Positions 1-8,600 of a stretch of 64,000 nucleotides of DNA are shown one piece after another. Below the pieces are notes generated by a model. That model did no database searches, was not told where the DNA came from, and saw nothing but the letters and a program-made list of their open reading frames with translations. Origin of the DNA: Nocardia huaxiensis (lineage in GTDB: Bacteria; Actinomycetota; Actinomycetes; Mycobacteriales; Mycobacteriaceae); NCBI RefSeq assembly GCF_013744875.1, contig NZ_CP059399.1:3906001-3970000 (forward strand), read 5' to 3'. Position numbers and translations under genes: made by a program. Within the stretch, counting starts at the first letter, position 1. Each line of letters begins with the position of its first letter.

Positions 1-1487
1 AGATCATCCCCTCCTACGAGGAGCTGGCGATCCGCATCGAATTCTTCGGTGACGAGATCGAGGCGCTGTATTACCTGCATCCGCTCACCGGCGATGTGGT
101 GCGCCAGGTGGATATGCTCCGCATTTTCCCGGCGACCCACTATGTGGCGGGCCCGGAGCGAATGGAACGCGCGGTCGGCGATATCGAGGCCGAACTCGAG
201 GCGCGGCTCGCGGAACTGGAAAAGCAGGGCAAATTGCTGGAGGCGCAACGTCTTCGCATGCGCACCCAATACGACCTGGAAATGATCAAACAGGTCGGCT
301 TCTGCTCGGGTATCGAGAATTACTCGCGCCATATCGACGGGCGCCCGGCCGGTTCCGCGCCGGCCACCCTGCTCGATTACTTCCCCGAGGATTTCCTGCT
401 CGTCATCGACGAATCGCATGTGACCGTGCCGCAGATCGGCGGCATGTACGAGGGCGATATGTCGCGCAAGCGGAATCTGGTGGAGTACGGCTTCCGGCTG
501 CCCTCGGCGGTCGACAACCGGCCGCTCACCTGGGAGGAGTTCGCCGAGCGCATCGGGCAGGCGGTGTACCTGTCGGCCACCCCCGGTCCGTACGAATTGG
601 GCCGGGCCCAAGGCGAATTCGTGGAACAGGTCATCCGCCCCACCGGTCTGGTGGATCCGCACGTGGTGGTCAAGCCGACCAAGGGACAGATCGACGATCT
701 GGTGCACGAGATCCGTCAGCGGGCCGAACGCGACGAACGCGTCCTGGTCACCACGCTGACCAAGAAGATGGCCGAGGATCTCACCGACTATCTGCTCGGC
801 CTGGGTATTCGGGTGCGGTACCTGCATTCCGAGATCGACACGCTGCGTCGCGTGGAACTGCTGCGGCAGTTGCGCCTGGGCGAGTTCGATGTGCTCATCG
901 GCATCAACCTGCTGCGTGAGGGTCTGGACCTGCCCGAGGTGTCGCTGGTCGCCATTCTCGATGCCGACAAGGAGGGCTTCCTGCGCAGCAGCACCAGCCT
1001 CATCCAGACCATCGGCCGTGCCGCGCGGAATGTGTCCGGTGAGGTCCACATGTACGCGGACAAGATCACCGACTCCATGCGCCAGGCCATCGACGAGACC
1101 GAGCGCCGCCGGGCCAAGCAGGTCGCCTACAACGAAGAGCGCGGCATCGATCCGAAACCCTTGCGCAAGAAGATCGCCGACATTCTCGACCAGGTGTATC
1201 GCGAGGCCGAGGATTCCGAGGTCGAGGTGGGCGGTTCCGGCCGCAATGCCAGCCGTGGCCGCCGCGCCCAGGGCGAGCCGGGCCGCGCGGTCAGCGCCGG
1301 GGTGTACGAGGGCCGGGATGTGAAGTCCATGCCGCGCGCCGAACTCGCCGACCTGGTCAAGGACATGACCGAGCAGATGATGAACGCGGCGCGCGAGTTG
1401 CAGTTCGAGCTCGCCGGGCGGCTACGCGACGAGATCGCGGACCTCAAGAAGGAACTGCGCGGCATGGACGCGGCCGGGCTGTCGTGA
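1..1487 (+). CDS. uvrB: UvrABC excinuclease subunit B (3' part)
   Basis: UvrB is the DNA-loading helicase of nucleotide excision repair; it verifies the lesion after hand-over from UvrA and recruits UvrC. The reading frame is open from the window edge, so the N-terminal part with Walker A is missing. Visible motifs are YLSATPG, the helicase motif V region ([13 protein letters not shown]), motif VI (QTIGRAARN), and a C-terminal UVR motif at about 40-10 residues from the end (LVKDMTEQM...[14 protein letters not shown]), which contacts UvrC. A low-complexity Gly/Ser/Arg linker precedes the UVR motif. uvrA lies 13 kb downstream, as in mycobacteria. The identification is secure; only the 5' end is absent. 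Confidence 0.97.
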   Translation, partial: IIPSYEELAIRIEFFGDEIEALYYLHPLTGDVVRQVDMLRIFPATHYVAGPERMERAVGDIEAELEARLAELEKQGKLLEAQRLRMRTQYDLEMIKQVGFCSGIENYSRHIDGRPAGSAPATLLDYFPEDFLLVIDESHVTVPQIGGMYEGDMSRKRNLVEYGFRLPSAVDNRPLTWEEFAERIGQAVYLSATPGPYELGRAQGEFVEQVIRPTGLVDPHVVVKPTKGQIDDLVHEIRQRAERDERVLVTTLTKKMAEDLTDYLLGLGIRVRYLHSEIDTLRRVELLRQLRLGEFDVLIGINLLREGLDLPEVSLVAILDADKEGFLRSSTSLIQTIGRAARNVSGEVHMYADKITDSMRQAIDETERRRAKQVAYNEERGIDPKPLRKKIADILDQVYREAEDSEVEVGGSGRNASRGRRAQGEPGRAVSAGVYEGRDVKSMPRAELADLVKDMTEQMMNAARELQFELAGRLRDEIADLKKELRGMDAAGLS

Positions 1488-1540
1488 GAACGGGCCGGAG
1501 GGGTGTGCGGCCGGGTCGCGCACCCCTTCCGTCCGAGCGC

Positions 1541-2008
1541 TCAGTTCTGCCCTGCCATCCACTCGTTCACTCGTCGCTCGGCCTCCTCGCGGGGGACGTC
1601 CTCGACGCGGGTCATGATCACCCAGCGGTGTCCGAACGGGTCGATGACCACGCCGTAGCGGTCGCCGGTGACGAAGGTGGCCGGTTCCTCGACGGTTTGC
1701 GCGCCGTGTTCGAGGGCGCGGGCGGCGACCGCGTCCACGTCGGGGCAGTAGTGCACGATGCTGGCGGTGACGAAGCCGTCGGGGGAGCGCAGGCCCTTTT
1801 CGGGCAGTTCCAGGCCGGTTTGGATGGTGGAGTCGCCGATCAGCAGTTCGGCATGCGCCGCCTGGCCGTCGGGCAGGTCGTTGCGGCTGATCACCTTCGC
1901 CTCGAAGACGGCCGAGTAGAAGTCGATGGCCCGGTTGGCGTCGGCGACCGGCAGGAAGCAGGTGATGGAGTGGTAGTTCTCGGGGATCGGGTTCACGTCT
2001 GTGCTCAT
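1541..2008 (-). CDS. VOC/glyoxalase-fold protein (PhnB-like)
   Basis: A 155-residue single-domain vicinal-oxygen-chelate protein of the PhnB/YdhE-like glyoxalase group. Family features seen: an N-terminal FLPVADANRAIDFYSAVFEA strand-helix unit, a central DxxxVAAR helix, and the C-terminal DPFGHRWVIMTR stretch typical of these proteins. The reaction is unknown; members bind small antibiotics or methylglyoxal adducts or act as demethylase-like proteins. The ATG at 2006-2008 starts the conserved domain; the longer open frame upstream is not family-like. It is divergent from an AraC-type regulator whose start lies 55 bp away, and that pairing suggests the regulator controls it. Confidence 0.8.
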   Translation of the reverse strand: MSTDVNPIPENYHSITCFLPVADANRAIDFYSAVFEAKVISRNDLPDGQAAHAELLIGDSTIQTGLELPEKGLRSPDGFVTASIVHYCPDVDAVAARALEHGAQTVEEPATFVTGDRYGVVIDPFGHRWVIMTRVEDVPREEAERRVNEWMAGQN

Positions 2009-2063
2009 GCCGAATACTCTGCTCGCCCCGGCCTTTTCGGTCTTGTAAGAAAGCGACAGCCGC

Positions 2064-2930
2064 ATGCCGGACAGTGATGCCACCCCCGATTTCGGCCCGC
2101 GGCCGGTGCCGCCGCCGGAGACGGCCAAGGGCATTCTGCGCCCCCGCGATCAGATCCGGGTCAGCAATCACGGCCGCCTGCCCGCCGGGGAGGCGGTGAG
2201 CCGCTATGTCGAGTGGTACTGGTTCGTGAGCTGGGATCGGCGCGGTATGCCGCCCTTCTCGGCCGAGGTGCTGCCGTATCCGTGCGTGAACCTCACCTTC
2301 GAGCGCTCGCACGATCGCAGCGGCGGCTTCCTCACCGGCGTGTGGACCACGAAGTACACCCGCGAATTGGCCGGGGAGGGTGAGACCTTCGGCGTGAAGT
2401 TCCGCGCGGGCGGCTTCGGCGCCTTCACCGGTCTGGATGTGGGCGCGTTCCGCGACGCCTCGGTCCCGCTCACCGAGGTGCTACCCGAGGCCGACGGACT
2501 CGCGGATCGTGTTCTGGCGACCCGGGATTCGCAGCAGCGGCGGGCGCTGGTGGAGGAGGCGCTGGTCGCGGCCGCACCGGATCGCGCGGTCGCCGACGAC
2601 ACCGCCTACCGGCAGGTGCTCGCGATTGTCGAAGCGATGGAACAGGATCCGGACCTGCTGCGCGTGGATCAGGTGACCGAGCGCTTCGATATCCCGGTGC
2701 GCACCCTGCAACGCCTGTTCCGTCGCTATGTCGGCGCGGGCCCCAAGTGGGTGCTGCGCCGCTACCGCCTGCAGGACGGCGCGCATCTGCTGGCCGAGGG
2801 CCGCACCACCGATCTGGCCGCGCTCGCCCTGGAACTGGGCTACTTCGACCAGGCGCACTTCTCCAACGAGTTCACCAAGGAGATCGGCATGGCGCCGCTG
2901 GAGTACGCCCGGCTCGCACTCGGTTCGTGA
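2064..2930 (+). CDS. AraC-family transcriptional regulator (DUF6597-type N-terminus)
   Basis: 288 residues. The C-terminal third is an AraC double helix-turn-helix: first HTH around VTERFDIPVRTLQRLFRRYVG, second around DLAALALELGYFDQAHFSNEFTKEIG, ending in the usual P-EY stretch. The N-terminal 160 residues carry the cupin-like sensor found in one-component AraC proteins (motifs SRYVEWYW, LPYPCVNLTFE, GVKFRAGGF). The ligand is unknown. It is transcribed away from the VOC gene and is followed by a good intrinsic terminator, so it is monocistronic. The likely target is the divergent VOC gene and itself. Confidence 0.85.
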   Translation: MPDSDATPDFGPRPVPPPETAKGILRPRDQIRVSNHGRLPAGEAVSRYVEWYWFVSWDRRGMPPFSAEVLPYPCVNLTFERSHDRSGGFLTGVWTTKYTRELAGEGETFGVKFRAGGFGAFTGLDVGAFRDASVPLTEVLPEADGLADRVLATRDSQQRRALVEEALVAAAPDRAVADDTAYRQVLAIVEAMEQDPDLLRVDQVTERFDIPVRTLQRLFRRYVGAGPKWVLRRYRLQDGAHLLAEGRTTDLAALALELGYFDQAHFSNEFTKEIGMAPLEYARLALGS

Positions 2931-2947
2931 GCATTGCCCATTGCGCT

Positions 2948-2973
2948 CGCGACCCATTACGGTCGCGCTTTTT
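2948..2973 (+). terminator. Intrinsic terminator after the AraC gene
   Basis: A 7-bp stem CGCGACC/GGTCGCG (2948-2954 with 2961-2967) closes a 6-nt loop and is followed by CTTTTT. It lies 18 bp after the AraC stop codon. Stem, loop and T-run all fit a rho-independent terminator. Confidence 0.75.
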
Positions 2974-3262
2974 CGCCCGCGCCGCCACTGCGGAAATTGT
3001 GAATTGTGACGAATGTCCCAGCGGTGCAACAGGGTTGACGATTTCCGCCGTCCCCCCGCGGCGCCGGGAAATTCGCTGGTAATCAGTGTTGTTCCGGCTC
3101 ACACCGGCGAATGTGTGCCGGTGCCCGCGCGCGACGCGGATGTGATGTGTTGCGATATCGAAAATTCCCGCCAGATATGCCGCTATTGTCAGGCGAAGTT
3201 GCCGCTGTTGCCTCCGGACCCACGTGGGCGCATCGGCCCCGACCCTTGTACTTGGAGGAGAA
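2974..3262. other. Intergenic region upstream of the universal stress gene
   Basis: About 290 bp with no convincing gene. It holds a 7-bp hairpin (CACCGGC/GCCGGTG, 3102-3108 with 3117-3123), an AT-richer patch near 3150-3190 that could hold the promoter, and a strong Shine-Dalgarno sequence (GGAGGAG, 3254-3260) just before the universal stress gene. Confidence 0.5.
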
Positions 3263-3715
3263 ATGACCGCCTACCGGACGATCGTCGTCGGTACCGATGG
3301 CTCGGACTCGTCGTACGTCGCCGTCGAGCGGGCCGCGGCTCTGGCCGGCGACGAGGGCGCCACGCTGTACATCGCCTGCGCGTACTACCCGACCGACGAC
3401 CGCGATGTCGCCGCGGCCGCCGACGTCCTGAAGGACGAGGCCTACCAGGTCCGCGGCTCCGCACCGACCAGCGAGATCCTGCGCGTGGCCCATGACAAGG
3501 CCACCGCCGCGGGCGCTTTGAACGTGGTCGAGAAGGCCGTCGTCGGCGAGCCCGTCGAATCCCTGCTCACCCTGATGAAGGAGATCGACGCCGACCTCCT
3601 CGTCGTCGGCAACCGTGGCCTCAACACCCTCGCCGGCCGCCTGCTCGGCTCCGTCCCCTCGGACGTGGCCCGCAAGTCCCGCGCCGACGTGCTCATCGTG
3701 CACACCGTGCGCTGA
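3263..3715 (+). CDS. Universal stress protein, Rv1636 type
   Basis: 150 residues, one UspA domain. It matches M. tuberculosis Rv1636 along its whole length: the N-terminal YRTIVVGTDGSDSS strand, the central AADVLKDEAYQV region, and the ATP/cAMP-binding loop VVGNRGLNTLAGRLLGSVP followed by LIVHT. Rv1636 is known to bind cAMP more tightly than ATP. Its position between uvrB and uvrA is the same as in M. tuberculosis, supporting orthology. The start is fixed by GGAGGAG six bases before the ATG; the open frame further upstream has no such signal. A terminator follows directly. Confidence 0.92.
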   Translation: MTAYRTIVVGTDGSDSSYVAVERAAALAGDEGATLYIACAYYPTDDRDVAAAADVLKDEAYQVRGSAPTSEILRVAHDKATAAGALNVVEKAVVGEPVESLLTLMKEIDADLLVVGNRGLNTLAGRLLGSVPSDVARKSRADVLIVHTVR

Positions 3716-3730
3716 CGCACCAGCGACAAT

Positions 3731-3764
3731 GAAGCGGCCGCGTCCGGGAGGGCGCGGCCGCTTC
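3731..3764 (+). terminator. Hairpin terminator after the universal stress gene
   Basis: A perfect 12-bp stem (GAAGCGGCCGCG, 3731-3742, with its complement 3753-3764) and a 10-nt loop, without a T-run. It separates the stress gene from the convergent DHFR-like remnant and may serve both strands. Confidence 0.75.
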
Positions 3765-3778
3765 GTGGTTCGAGGCTG

Positions 3779-4012
3779 TCAATCCCCGGCGAGCAGGTGC
3801 CGCAGCGTCACCACCTCGTCGCCGTAGGTGCGCTCCTCGATCAGGCGCAATCCGAGACGCCGTCGCACGCTGGTGAAGCCGCTCCGGCCGCCGAGTTCCG
3901 CCGCTCCGCTCCGAGTGCGGCCGGAAACCTCATCGGGCCAGGAGAATTCGCCGTTCGGTTCCTCGGTGTAACCGTCCATCGACCGGTGTGCGACGCGTAT
4001 GACCTCTCCCAT
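3779..4012 (-). pseudogene. Internally deleted RibD/DHFR-fold paralogue
   Basis: An open frame of 77 residues that is a shortened copy of the adjacent 185-residue gene. Its first 26 residues (MGEVIRVAHRSMDGYTEEPN...) align with the neighbour's N-terminus (MGKIIHIVHQSLDGYIEGPD...), and its last 40 residues (GLRLIEERTYGDEVVTLRH) align with the neighbour's C-terminus (GLRLVESRTYGGQVVLMRH). About 110 central residues, including most of the nucleotide-binding fold, are missing, yet the frame stays open. The two genes are in tandem, 13 bp apart. It is best read as a decayed tandem duplicate; a short functional peptide is possible but unlikely. Confidence 0.8.
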
Positions 4013-4025
4013 GCTGCGCGGGTGT

Positions 4026-4583
4026 CTAGTTGCCGTCGGCGAGTTCGTGGCGCATCAGCACGACCTGTCCGCCGTAGGTGCGCGATTCCACCAGGCGCAG
4101 GCCGGCGCGCAGCTTCACATCGGTGAAGACGGTCCGGCCGCCGCCGAGCAGCACGGGATGGACGTAGACGCGGTATTCGTCGATGAGCCCGCGCCGGGTG
4201 AGTTCGGAGGCGAGTTCGGTGCCGCCGAACAGCAGCAGGGTCTTGTCTCGCTTGATCTCGGCCAGTTCGGCCGGATCGGCGATCACCGTCGAATTCCATT
4301 CGTCCGTCCGCAGGGTGCGCGAGACGACGTACTTCGGCTTGGCCCGCCAGACCGGCGCGAAGGCCAGGTCGTGCGGATGCTCCGACATCTGCTCGGCGCG
4401 CGGCCAGAAGTATGACATCAGCCCCCATACACCGCGCCCGTAGAGGAAGGCGTCGGCTTCTTCGGCGAGTGTGTTGGTGTCGATGGAGAGCTCGGAATCC
4501 ATGACAGGCCAGTCGAATTCGCCGTCGGGCCCTTCGATGTAGCCGTCCAGCGACTGGTGCACGATATGAATGATCTTTCCCAT
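4026..4583 (-). CDS. Dihydrofolate reductase-fold (RibD C-terminal-like) protein
   Basis: 185 residues of the RibD_C/YyaP-like family, which share the dihydrofolate-reductase fold but are mostly uncharacterised NAD(P)H-dependent reductases. Typical motifs: SLDGYIEGPDGEFDW at the N-terminus, FLYGRGVWGLM, KYVVSRTL, LLLFGGTELASELTRRGLIDEYRVYVHPVLLGGG, and the C-terminal SRTYGGQVV. The ATG at 4581-4583 starts the conserved domain; twelve extra in-frame residues upstream are not conserved. A decayed duplicate lies immediately downstream and a more distant third paralogue at 5651-6190. Confidence 0.85.
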   Translation of the reverse strand: MGKIIHIVHQSLDGYIEGPDGEFDWPVMDSELSIDTNTLAEEADAFLYGRGVWGLMSYFWPRAEQMSEHPHDLAFAPVWRAKPKYVVSRTLRTDEWNSTVIADPAELAEIKRDKTLLLFGGTELASELTRRGLIDEYRVYVHPVLLGGGRTVFTDVKLRAGLRLVESRTYGGQVVLMRHELADGN

Positions 4584-4666
4584 GCGAGCCAGCCTGTCGG
4601 CGCCTGCGGAATCCAACAATGGGCGATTCGGGCACGTTTTGTTGAGTGCGGCTCAACGGTGGCGGG

Positions 4667-5560
4667 TCAGGCCGGGGTGGCGGCCTCCTGGACGAGGTCG
4701 AGGAATGGGCGTACGAGGGGGTTCTTGGTGTCGGTCGGCCACATGAGGCCGTAGTCGATGGGTGGGGCGTCGCGGAAGGGGACGAAGACCATGCCGGGGC
4801 CGGAGTGGAACTGTTCGGCGCGGGCGGAGACGGTGCTGACGCCGACGCCCGCATTGACGTGGACCAGGACCTCGGGCCAGAAGTTCGTGGCCGGGCCCTG
4901 CGGGACCGGCCGGCCGGCCGGGGTCCGGCGCGGGAAGTAGTAGTCCATCCAGTAGCGCGGGATCAGCTCATCGTTGAGGGTGATCAGGATGGCGTCGCCG
5001 AGATCTTCGAGGTCCACCGAATCGCGCTGTGCGAATGGGTGATCCACGGGGACCAGCAGGGATCGCGGTTCGGAGAACAGGATCGGGCCGGTGGTGATGT
5101 CGGGTTCGGAGATGGGGAATTCGGTGAGCTGCAGATCGACCGCGCCCGAGCGCATTCGGCCCAGCGGGTCGGTGAGCTGGATTTCCTCCACATTGACGAT
5201 GCTGTCGGGGTAGCGGATGCGCATGAGGTCGGCGGCCCGGACCATGAGGTTGCCGCACCACGGTGCGGAGAATCCGACGGTCAGCACTTTCCGTGCGGTG
5301 CTGCCCAGGCTGGCCGCATTGAGTCCGGCGCTGATCTGGCGGTAGGCGGGTAGCAGGTCGTCGCGCAGCTGCTTGCCCACGGGGGTGAGGGTGACCGTGC
5401 GGCTGGTGCGTTCGAAAAGTTGTGCGCCCAAACGGCGTTCCAGGGCCCGGATGGTCTGACTGATCCGGCCCGTGGACACGTGCAGGCGTTCCGCGGTTCT
5501 GCCGAAGTGCAATTCCTCGGCGAGGGTGAGAAAGGCTTCGAGCTCCAGCCGTTCCAGCAT
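4667..5560 (-). CDS. LysR-family transcriptional regulator
   Basis: 297 residues. The N-terminal winged helix-turn-helix (ELEAFLTLAEELHFGRTAERLHVS followed by ISQTIRALERRLGAQLFER) is typical of LysR regulators, and the remaining 200 residues form the periplasmic-binding-like effector domain. The ligand is not predictable. The start is supported by AAGGAC upstream of the ATG at 5558-5560. It is divergent from the DHFR-fold gene at 5651 with a 90-bp shared control region, the usual arrangement for a LysR protein and its target. Confidence 0.9.
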   Translation of the reverse strand: MLERLELEAFLTLAEELHFGRTAERLHVSTGRISQTIRALERRLGAQLFERTSRTVTLTPVGKQLRDDLLPAYRQISAGLNAASLGSTARKVLTVGFSAPWCGNLMVRAADLMRIRYPDSIVNVEEIQLTDPLGRMRSGAVDLQLTEFPISEPDITTGPILFSEPRSLLVPVDHPFAQRDSVDLEDLGDAILITLNDELIPRYWMDYYFPRRTPAGRPVPQGPATNFWPEVLVHVNAGVGVSTVSARAEQFHSGPGMVFVPFRDAPPIDYGLMWPTDTKNPLVRPFLDLVQEAATPA

Positions 5561-5650
5561 GTCCAGTCCTTCGATCGTGCAGCGTGACTAAACGTAGCGT
5601 GTAGGCATTCGCGATTGGCGACCGCGGTGCGTGTCGGCCAGTCTGGAACG

Positions 5651-6190
5651 GTGAGCAATGTCGTTGTCGTGAGGCACATGTCGATCGACGGCGTCGTGGC
5701 GGGGCAGAACTGGACCGGCCCGTTCCGCGACGCCCAGCACGCCAGGTTCCAGCACGGGCGGCTGCGGGACAGTCGGGCCCTGCTGCTGGGGCGCGCCAGT
5801 TTCGAGGAGCTGGCGCGGGCGTGGCGGTCGGCCGACCGCACCGACCCGTTGACCGCGTGCATGGACCGCATACCCAAGTACGTGGTGACCCGGACGCTGG
5901 AACGGCCGCATTGGAATTCGATCGTGCTGGACGGTGACGTCCCCGAGCAGGTGGCGAAGCTGCGCGCGGAGCCGGGGCGGGATCTGCTGGTGCACGCCGG
6001 CGATCGGCTGGTGGACGAACTGCTCGCGCATGATCTGGTGGATGAGATGCAGATCCTCATCCACCCGATCACGCTCGGAGCCGGGCGTCGTCACACCGGC
6101 ATGCCGCAGGGGCGGTGGCAGCTGAGCGCGACCCAGATCTTCGCTTCGGGCACGGTGGCGCTGGAGTACCGGCCCGTCCGGATCAGCTGA
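5651..6190 (+). CDS. Dihydrofolate reductase-fold (RibD C-terminal-like) protein
   Basis: 179 residues, a divergent third member of the RibD_C/DHFR-fold family in this window. Shared motifs: VVVRHMSIDGVVAG, LLLGRASFEELA, KYVVTRTLERPHWNS, LLVHAGDRLVDELLAHDLVDEMQILIHPITLGAG. The GTG at 5651 places the N-terminal strand at the normal position; the frame upstream lacks family residues. It faces the LysR gene across a 90-bp gap, so it is probably the LysR target. Its 3' end overlaps the convergent helicase gene by 8 bp. Substrate unknown. Confidence 0.82.
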   Translation: MSNVVVVRHMSIDGVVAGQNWTGPFRDAQHARFQHGRLRDSRALLLGRASFEELARAWRSADRTDPLTACMDRIPKYVVTRTLERPHWNSIVLDGDVPEQVAKLRAEPGRDLLVHAGDRLVDELLAHDLVDEMQILIHPITLGAGRRHTGMPQGRWQLSATQIFASGTVALEYRPVRIS

Positions 6191-8501
6191 GCCGCTGCAG
6201 CACGCGCGGCAGATCCTCGGTGTGCGCGACGGTCAGGCGCTGGGTGGAACGGGTGAGCGCCACGTACAGATCGTTGAGCCCGCGCGGGGATTCGCCGAGC
6301 ATGCGATGCGGTTCGGCGAGGATCACCGCGTCGAATTCCAGGCCCTTCACATCGTGCACGGTGAGCACGCGCACCGAATCCCCGTTCAGGTGGGCGAGTT
6401 CGGCGACCAGATCGTGCGGGACGATGACGGCGGTGGTGCCGGGATGGTCGTTCTCCTCGGCGACCAGCCGGCCCAGCTCGGTGGCCAGCTCGCCGGCGGC
6501 CACCTTGTGCGCCGTCGGCGCGAAACCGGATTCGCGGACCGAGCGCGGTGCGGGGGCCGCCGGATCGATCTCGGCGAGCACATCGGCCGCCACCGCCATG
6601 ATCTCGGCGGGGGTGCGGTAGTTCACCGTCAGCTCGGTGAGCTTCCAGCGTTGCGCCACATAGGGTTCCAGCACCTGCTGCCAGGACGAAGCCCCCGCCG
6701 GGTCGCCGGTCTGGGCGACATCGCCGACGGCGGTGATCCAGCGATTCGGGATGCGGCGCATGACCATTCGCCACGCCATCTGCGAAAGTTCCTGCGCCTC
6801 ATCGACAATGACGTGCCCGTAGGTCCAGGTGCGGTCCCCGGCGGCGCGTTCGGCGGTGGTCTGGCTGGTGCGGACCTGCTGGCGCTCGGCCAGCTGGGAG
6901 GCGTCGATGAGGTCGTAGGCCATGAGCAGTTCCGGATCGAGGTCGTCCTCGAGATCCTGTGGGGCCGAACCGGTCAGGATGTCGAGGGCGTCCTGGGCCT
7001 CGGCCAGCTGGGCGCGCCAGCGGCGACGGGCGCGCTCGCGCTCCTCGGTGTCGTCGACGCCGAGGAGTTCGGCCAGCTCGTCCAGCAGCGGGGCATCGGC
7101 GTCACTGAACTCGCCGCTGTCGGAGCGGTACAGTTCGGCGCGGTCGGTCTCGCTCAGCTGCGCCGCGGCGGTGGCCAATCGCTTGGGATCGGCCCACAGC
7201 CCGCCCAGCACGTCCTGCGGGGTCAGCAGCGGCCACAGCCCGGCGATGGCGCGCTGAATGTCGGCGTCGGCGCGCATCTCGTCGCGGATCTCGGTGAGAT
7301 CGGTCTGGCTCAACAGGTTTCGCCCGCCCAGCGGATTGGCGCCGATGGCCTGGGCCAGCTGATCGGTGAGCGCGTCCACCACGGCGGCGGCGAAGATCGG
7401 GCGGGCCAGATTGTGCGGGCGGCGCGAGGACCGCGCCCGGCCGCGCGCCTTGGTGACGACCTTGCGGTCCAGGATCAGGTCGTGCCCGTCGAAGTGCAGC
7501 CGCACCGGTTCGCGCGGGATCTCCTGCCAGTCCCGCACCGCCTTCTTGAGCACCTCCAGCATGTCCAGCGAACCCTTGAGCTCGCCCGCGCGCAGCGAAT
7601 CCTCCAGGGTCGCTTGCACACCCGGATACAGATTGCCGACGGTGGACAGCAGCACGCCGGTCTCGCCGAGTGAGGGCAGCACCTGGCCGATGTAGTCGAG
7701 GAAGGTCGAGTTCGGGCCGATGATCAGGACGCCGGCCTTGGCCAGCTGCTGCCGGTAGGTGTAGAGCAGATACGCCGCACGATGCAGCGCCACAGCGGTT
7801 TTGCCGGTGCCGGGCCCGCCCTGCACCACGAGCACGCTCTTGTGCTCGGAGCGGATGATGGCGTCCTGTTCGCTCTGGATGGTTTCGACGATGTCGTTCA
7901 TGTGCCCGGTGCGGGCGGCATTGAGCGCGGCCAGCAGCGCGCTCTCACTGCCGACGCCCCCGTCGCCGTCGATGACCCCGGCCTCGCGGGCGAAATCGAG
8001 ATCCAGGTATTCGTCGTTGAGCGCGGTGACCTTGCGATTGCGCGAGCGGATATGGCGGCGGCGCGTCACCCCGTCGGGCGCGGCCGTGGTGGCCAGATAG
8101 AACGGACGGGCCAGCGGCGCACGCCAATCCAGCAGCAGCGTCTCGTAGTCGCGGGCCTCGTCGAGAATGCCGATGCGGCCGATGTAGCGGTGTGACTCGC
8201 CGTCGCCGTTCTCGGATAGGTCGATGCGCCCGAAGCACAGACCGTGTTCGGCGGCATCGTATTTGGCGAGATCCTCGGAGTAGAGCTGGGTGAAGGACTC
8301 GCGTTCACTGCGGGCCTGCGGGGTGCCGCCGGTCTCCAGCAGCACGGTGCGCAGGCGGCGCTGCGCGTATTCGCGCATGCCGTCGAGCCGTTCGTAGAGC
8401 ACATCGAGGTACTGCTGTTCCCGGTCCTGGTCCGCGGTCGCGGCATCGGGCTCCGCGGTGGCGGCATCGGGCACGGAACGATCCTCAGTCAGATCGGGCA
8501 A
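6183..8501 (-). CDS. HelD-type RNA polymerase recycling helicase/ATPase
   Basis: 772 residues, superfamily 1 (UvrD/Rep-like) ATPase of the HelD group. HelD proteins bind RNA polymerase, displace nucleic acid and recycle stalled enzyme; the related HelR of some actinobacteria also protects RNA polymerase from rifampicin. Visible: Walker A QGGPGTGKTAVALHRAAY, Walker B VIVDEAQELS, motif III GDVAQTGDP, motif IV ELTVNYRTP, a C-terminal VLTVHDVKGLEFDAVIL and LYVALTRSTQRL, and a coiled N-terminal arm (REQQYLDVLYERLDGMREYAQRRL). I chose the TTG at 8499-8501 because AAGGAG sits 8 nt upstream of it; a GTG at 8529-8531 would add ten residues. HelD versus HelR cannot be settled by eye. Confidence 0.85.
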   Translation of the reverse strand: MPDLTEDRSVPDAATAEPDAATADQDREQQYLDVLYERLDGMREYAQRRLRTVLLETGGTPQARSERESFTQLYSEDLAKYDAAEHGLCFGRIDLSENGDGESHRYIGRIGILDEARDYETLLLDWRAPLARPFYLATTAAPDGVTRRRHIRSRNRKVTALNDEYLDLDFAREAGVIDGDGGVGSESALLAALNAARTGHMNDIVETIQSEQDAIIRSEHKSVLVVQGGPGTGKTAVALHRAAYLLYTYRQQLAKAGVLIIGPNSTFLDYIGQVLPSLGETGVLLSTVGNLYPGVQATLEDSLRAGELKGSLDMLEVLKKAVRDWQEIPREPVRLHFDGHDLILDRKVVTKARGRARSSRRPHNLARPIFAAAVVDALTDQLAQAIGANPLGGRNLLSQTDLTEIRDEMRADADIQRAIAGLWPLLTPQDVLGGLWADPKRLATAAAQLSETDRAELYRSDSGEFSDADAPLLDELAELLGVDDTEERERARRRWRAQLAEAQDALDILTGSAPQDLEDDLDPELLMAYDLIDASQLAERQQVRTSQTTAERAAGDRTWTYGHVIVDEAQELSQMAWRMVMRRIPNRWITAVGDVAQTGDPAGASSWQQVLEPYVAQRWKLTELTVNYRTPAEIMAVAADVLAEIDPAAPAPRSVRESGFAPTAHKVAAGELATELGRLVAEENDHPGTTAVIVPHDLVAELAHLNGDSVRVLTVHDVKGLEFDAVILAEPHRMLGESPRGLNDLYVALTRSTQRLTVAHTEDLPRVLQRLS

Positions 8502-8600
8502 AGCGGAACTCCTTGTCACCACGCCTGGCACACACGCGAACCATCGAGAACAGAGTTGTCGAGTCTAATCGGTTCCGCGTCGACATGTTGTGTGCGCAGG

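Noticed and set aside
3224..3243. Weak DosR-like sequence before the universal stress gene
   Set aside because: About 11 of 17 positions fit, but it lies only 20 bp from the start codon and overlaps the space needed for the promoter and ribosome-binding site.
8502..8600. A rifamycin-associated element upstream of the HelD-type gene
   Set aside because: No long palindrome of the GGGGCTTGC type was found in this gap, so induction by rifamycin is not supported.
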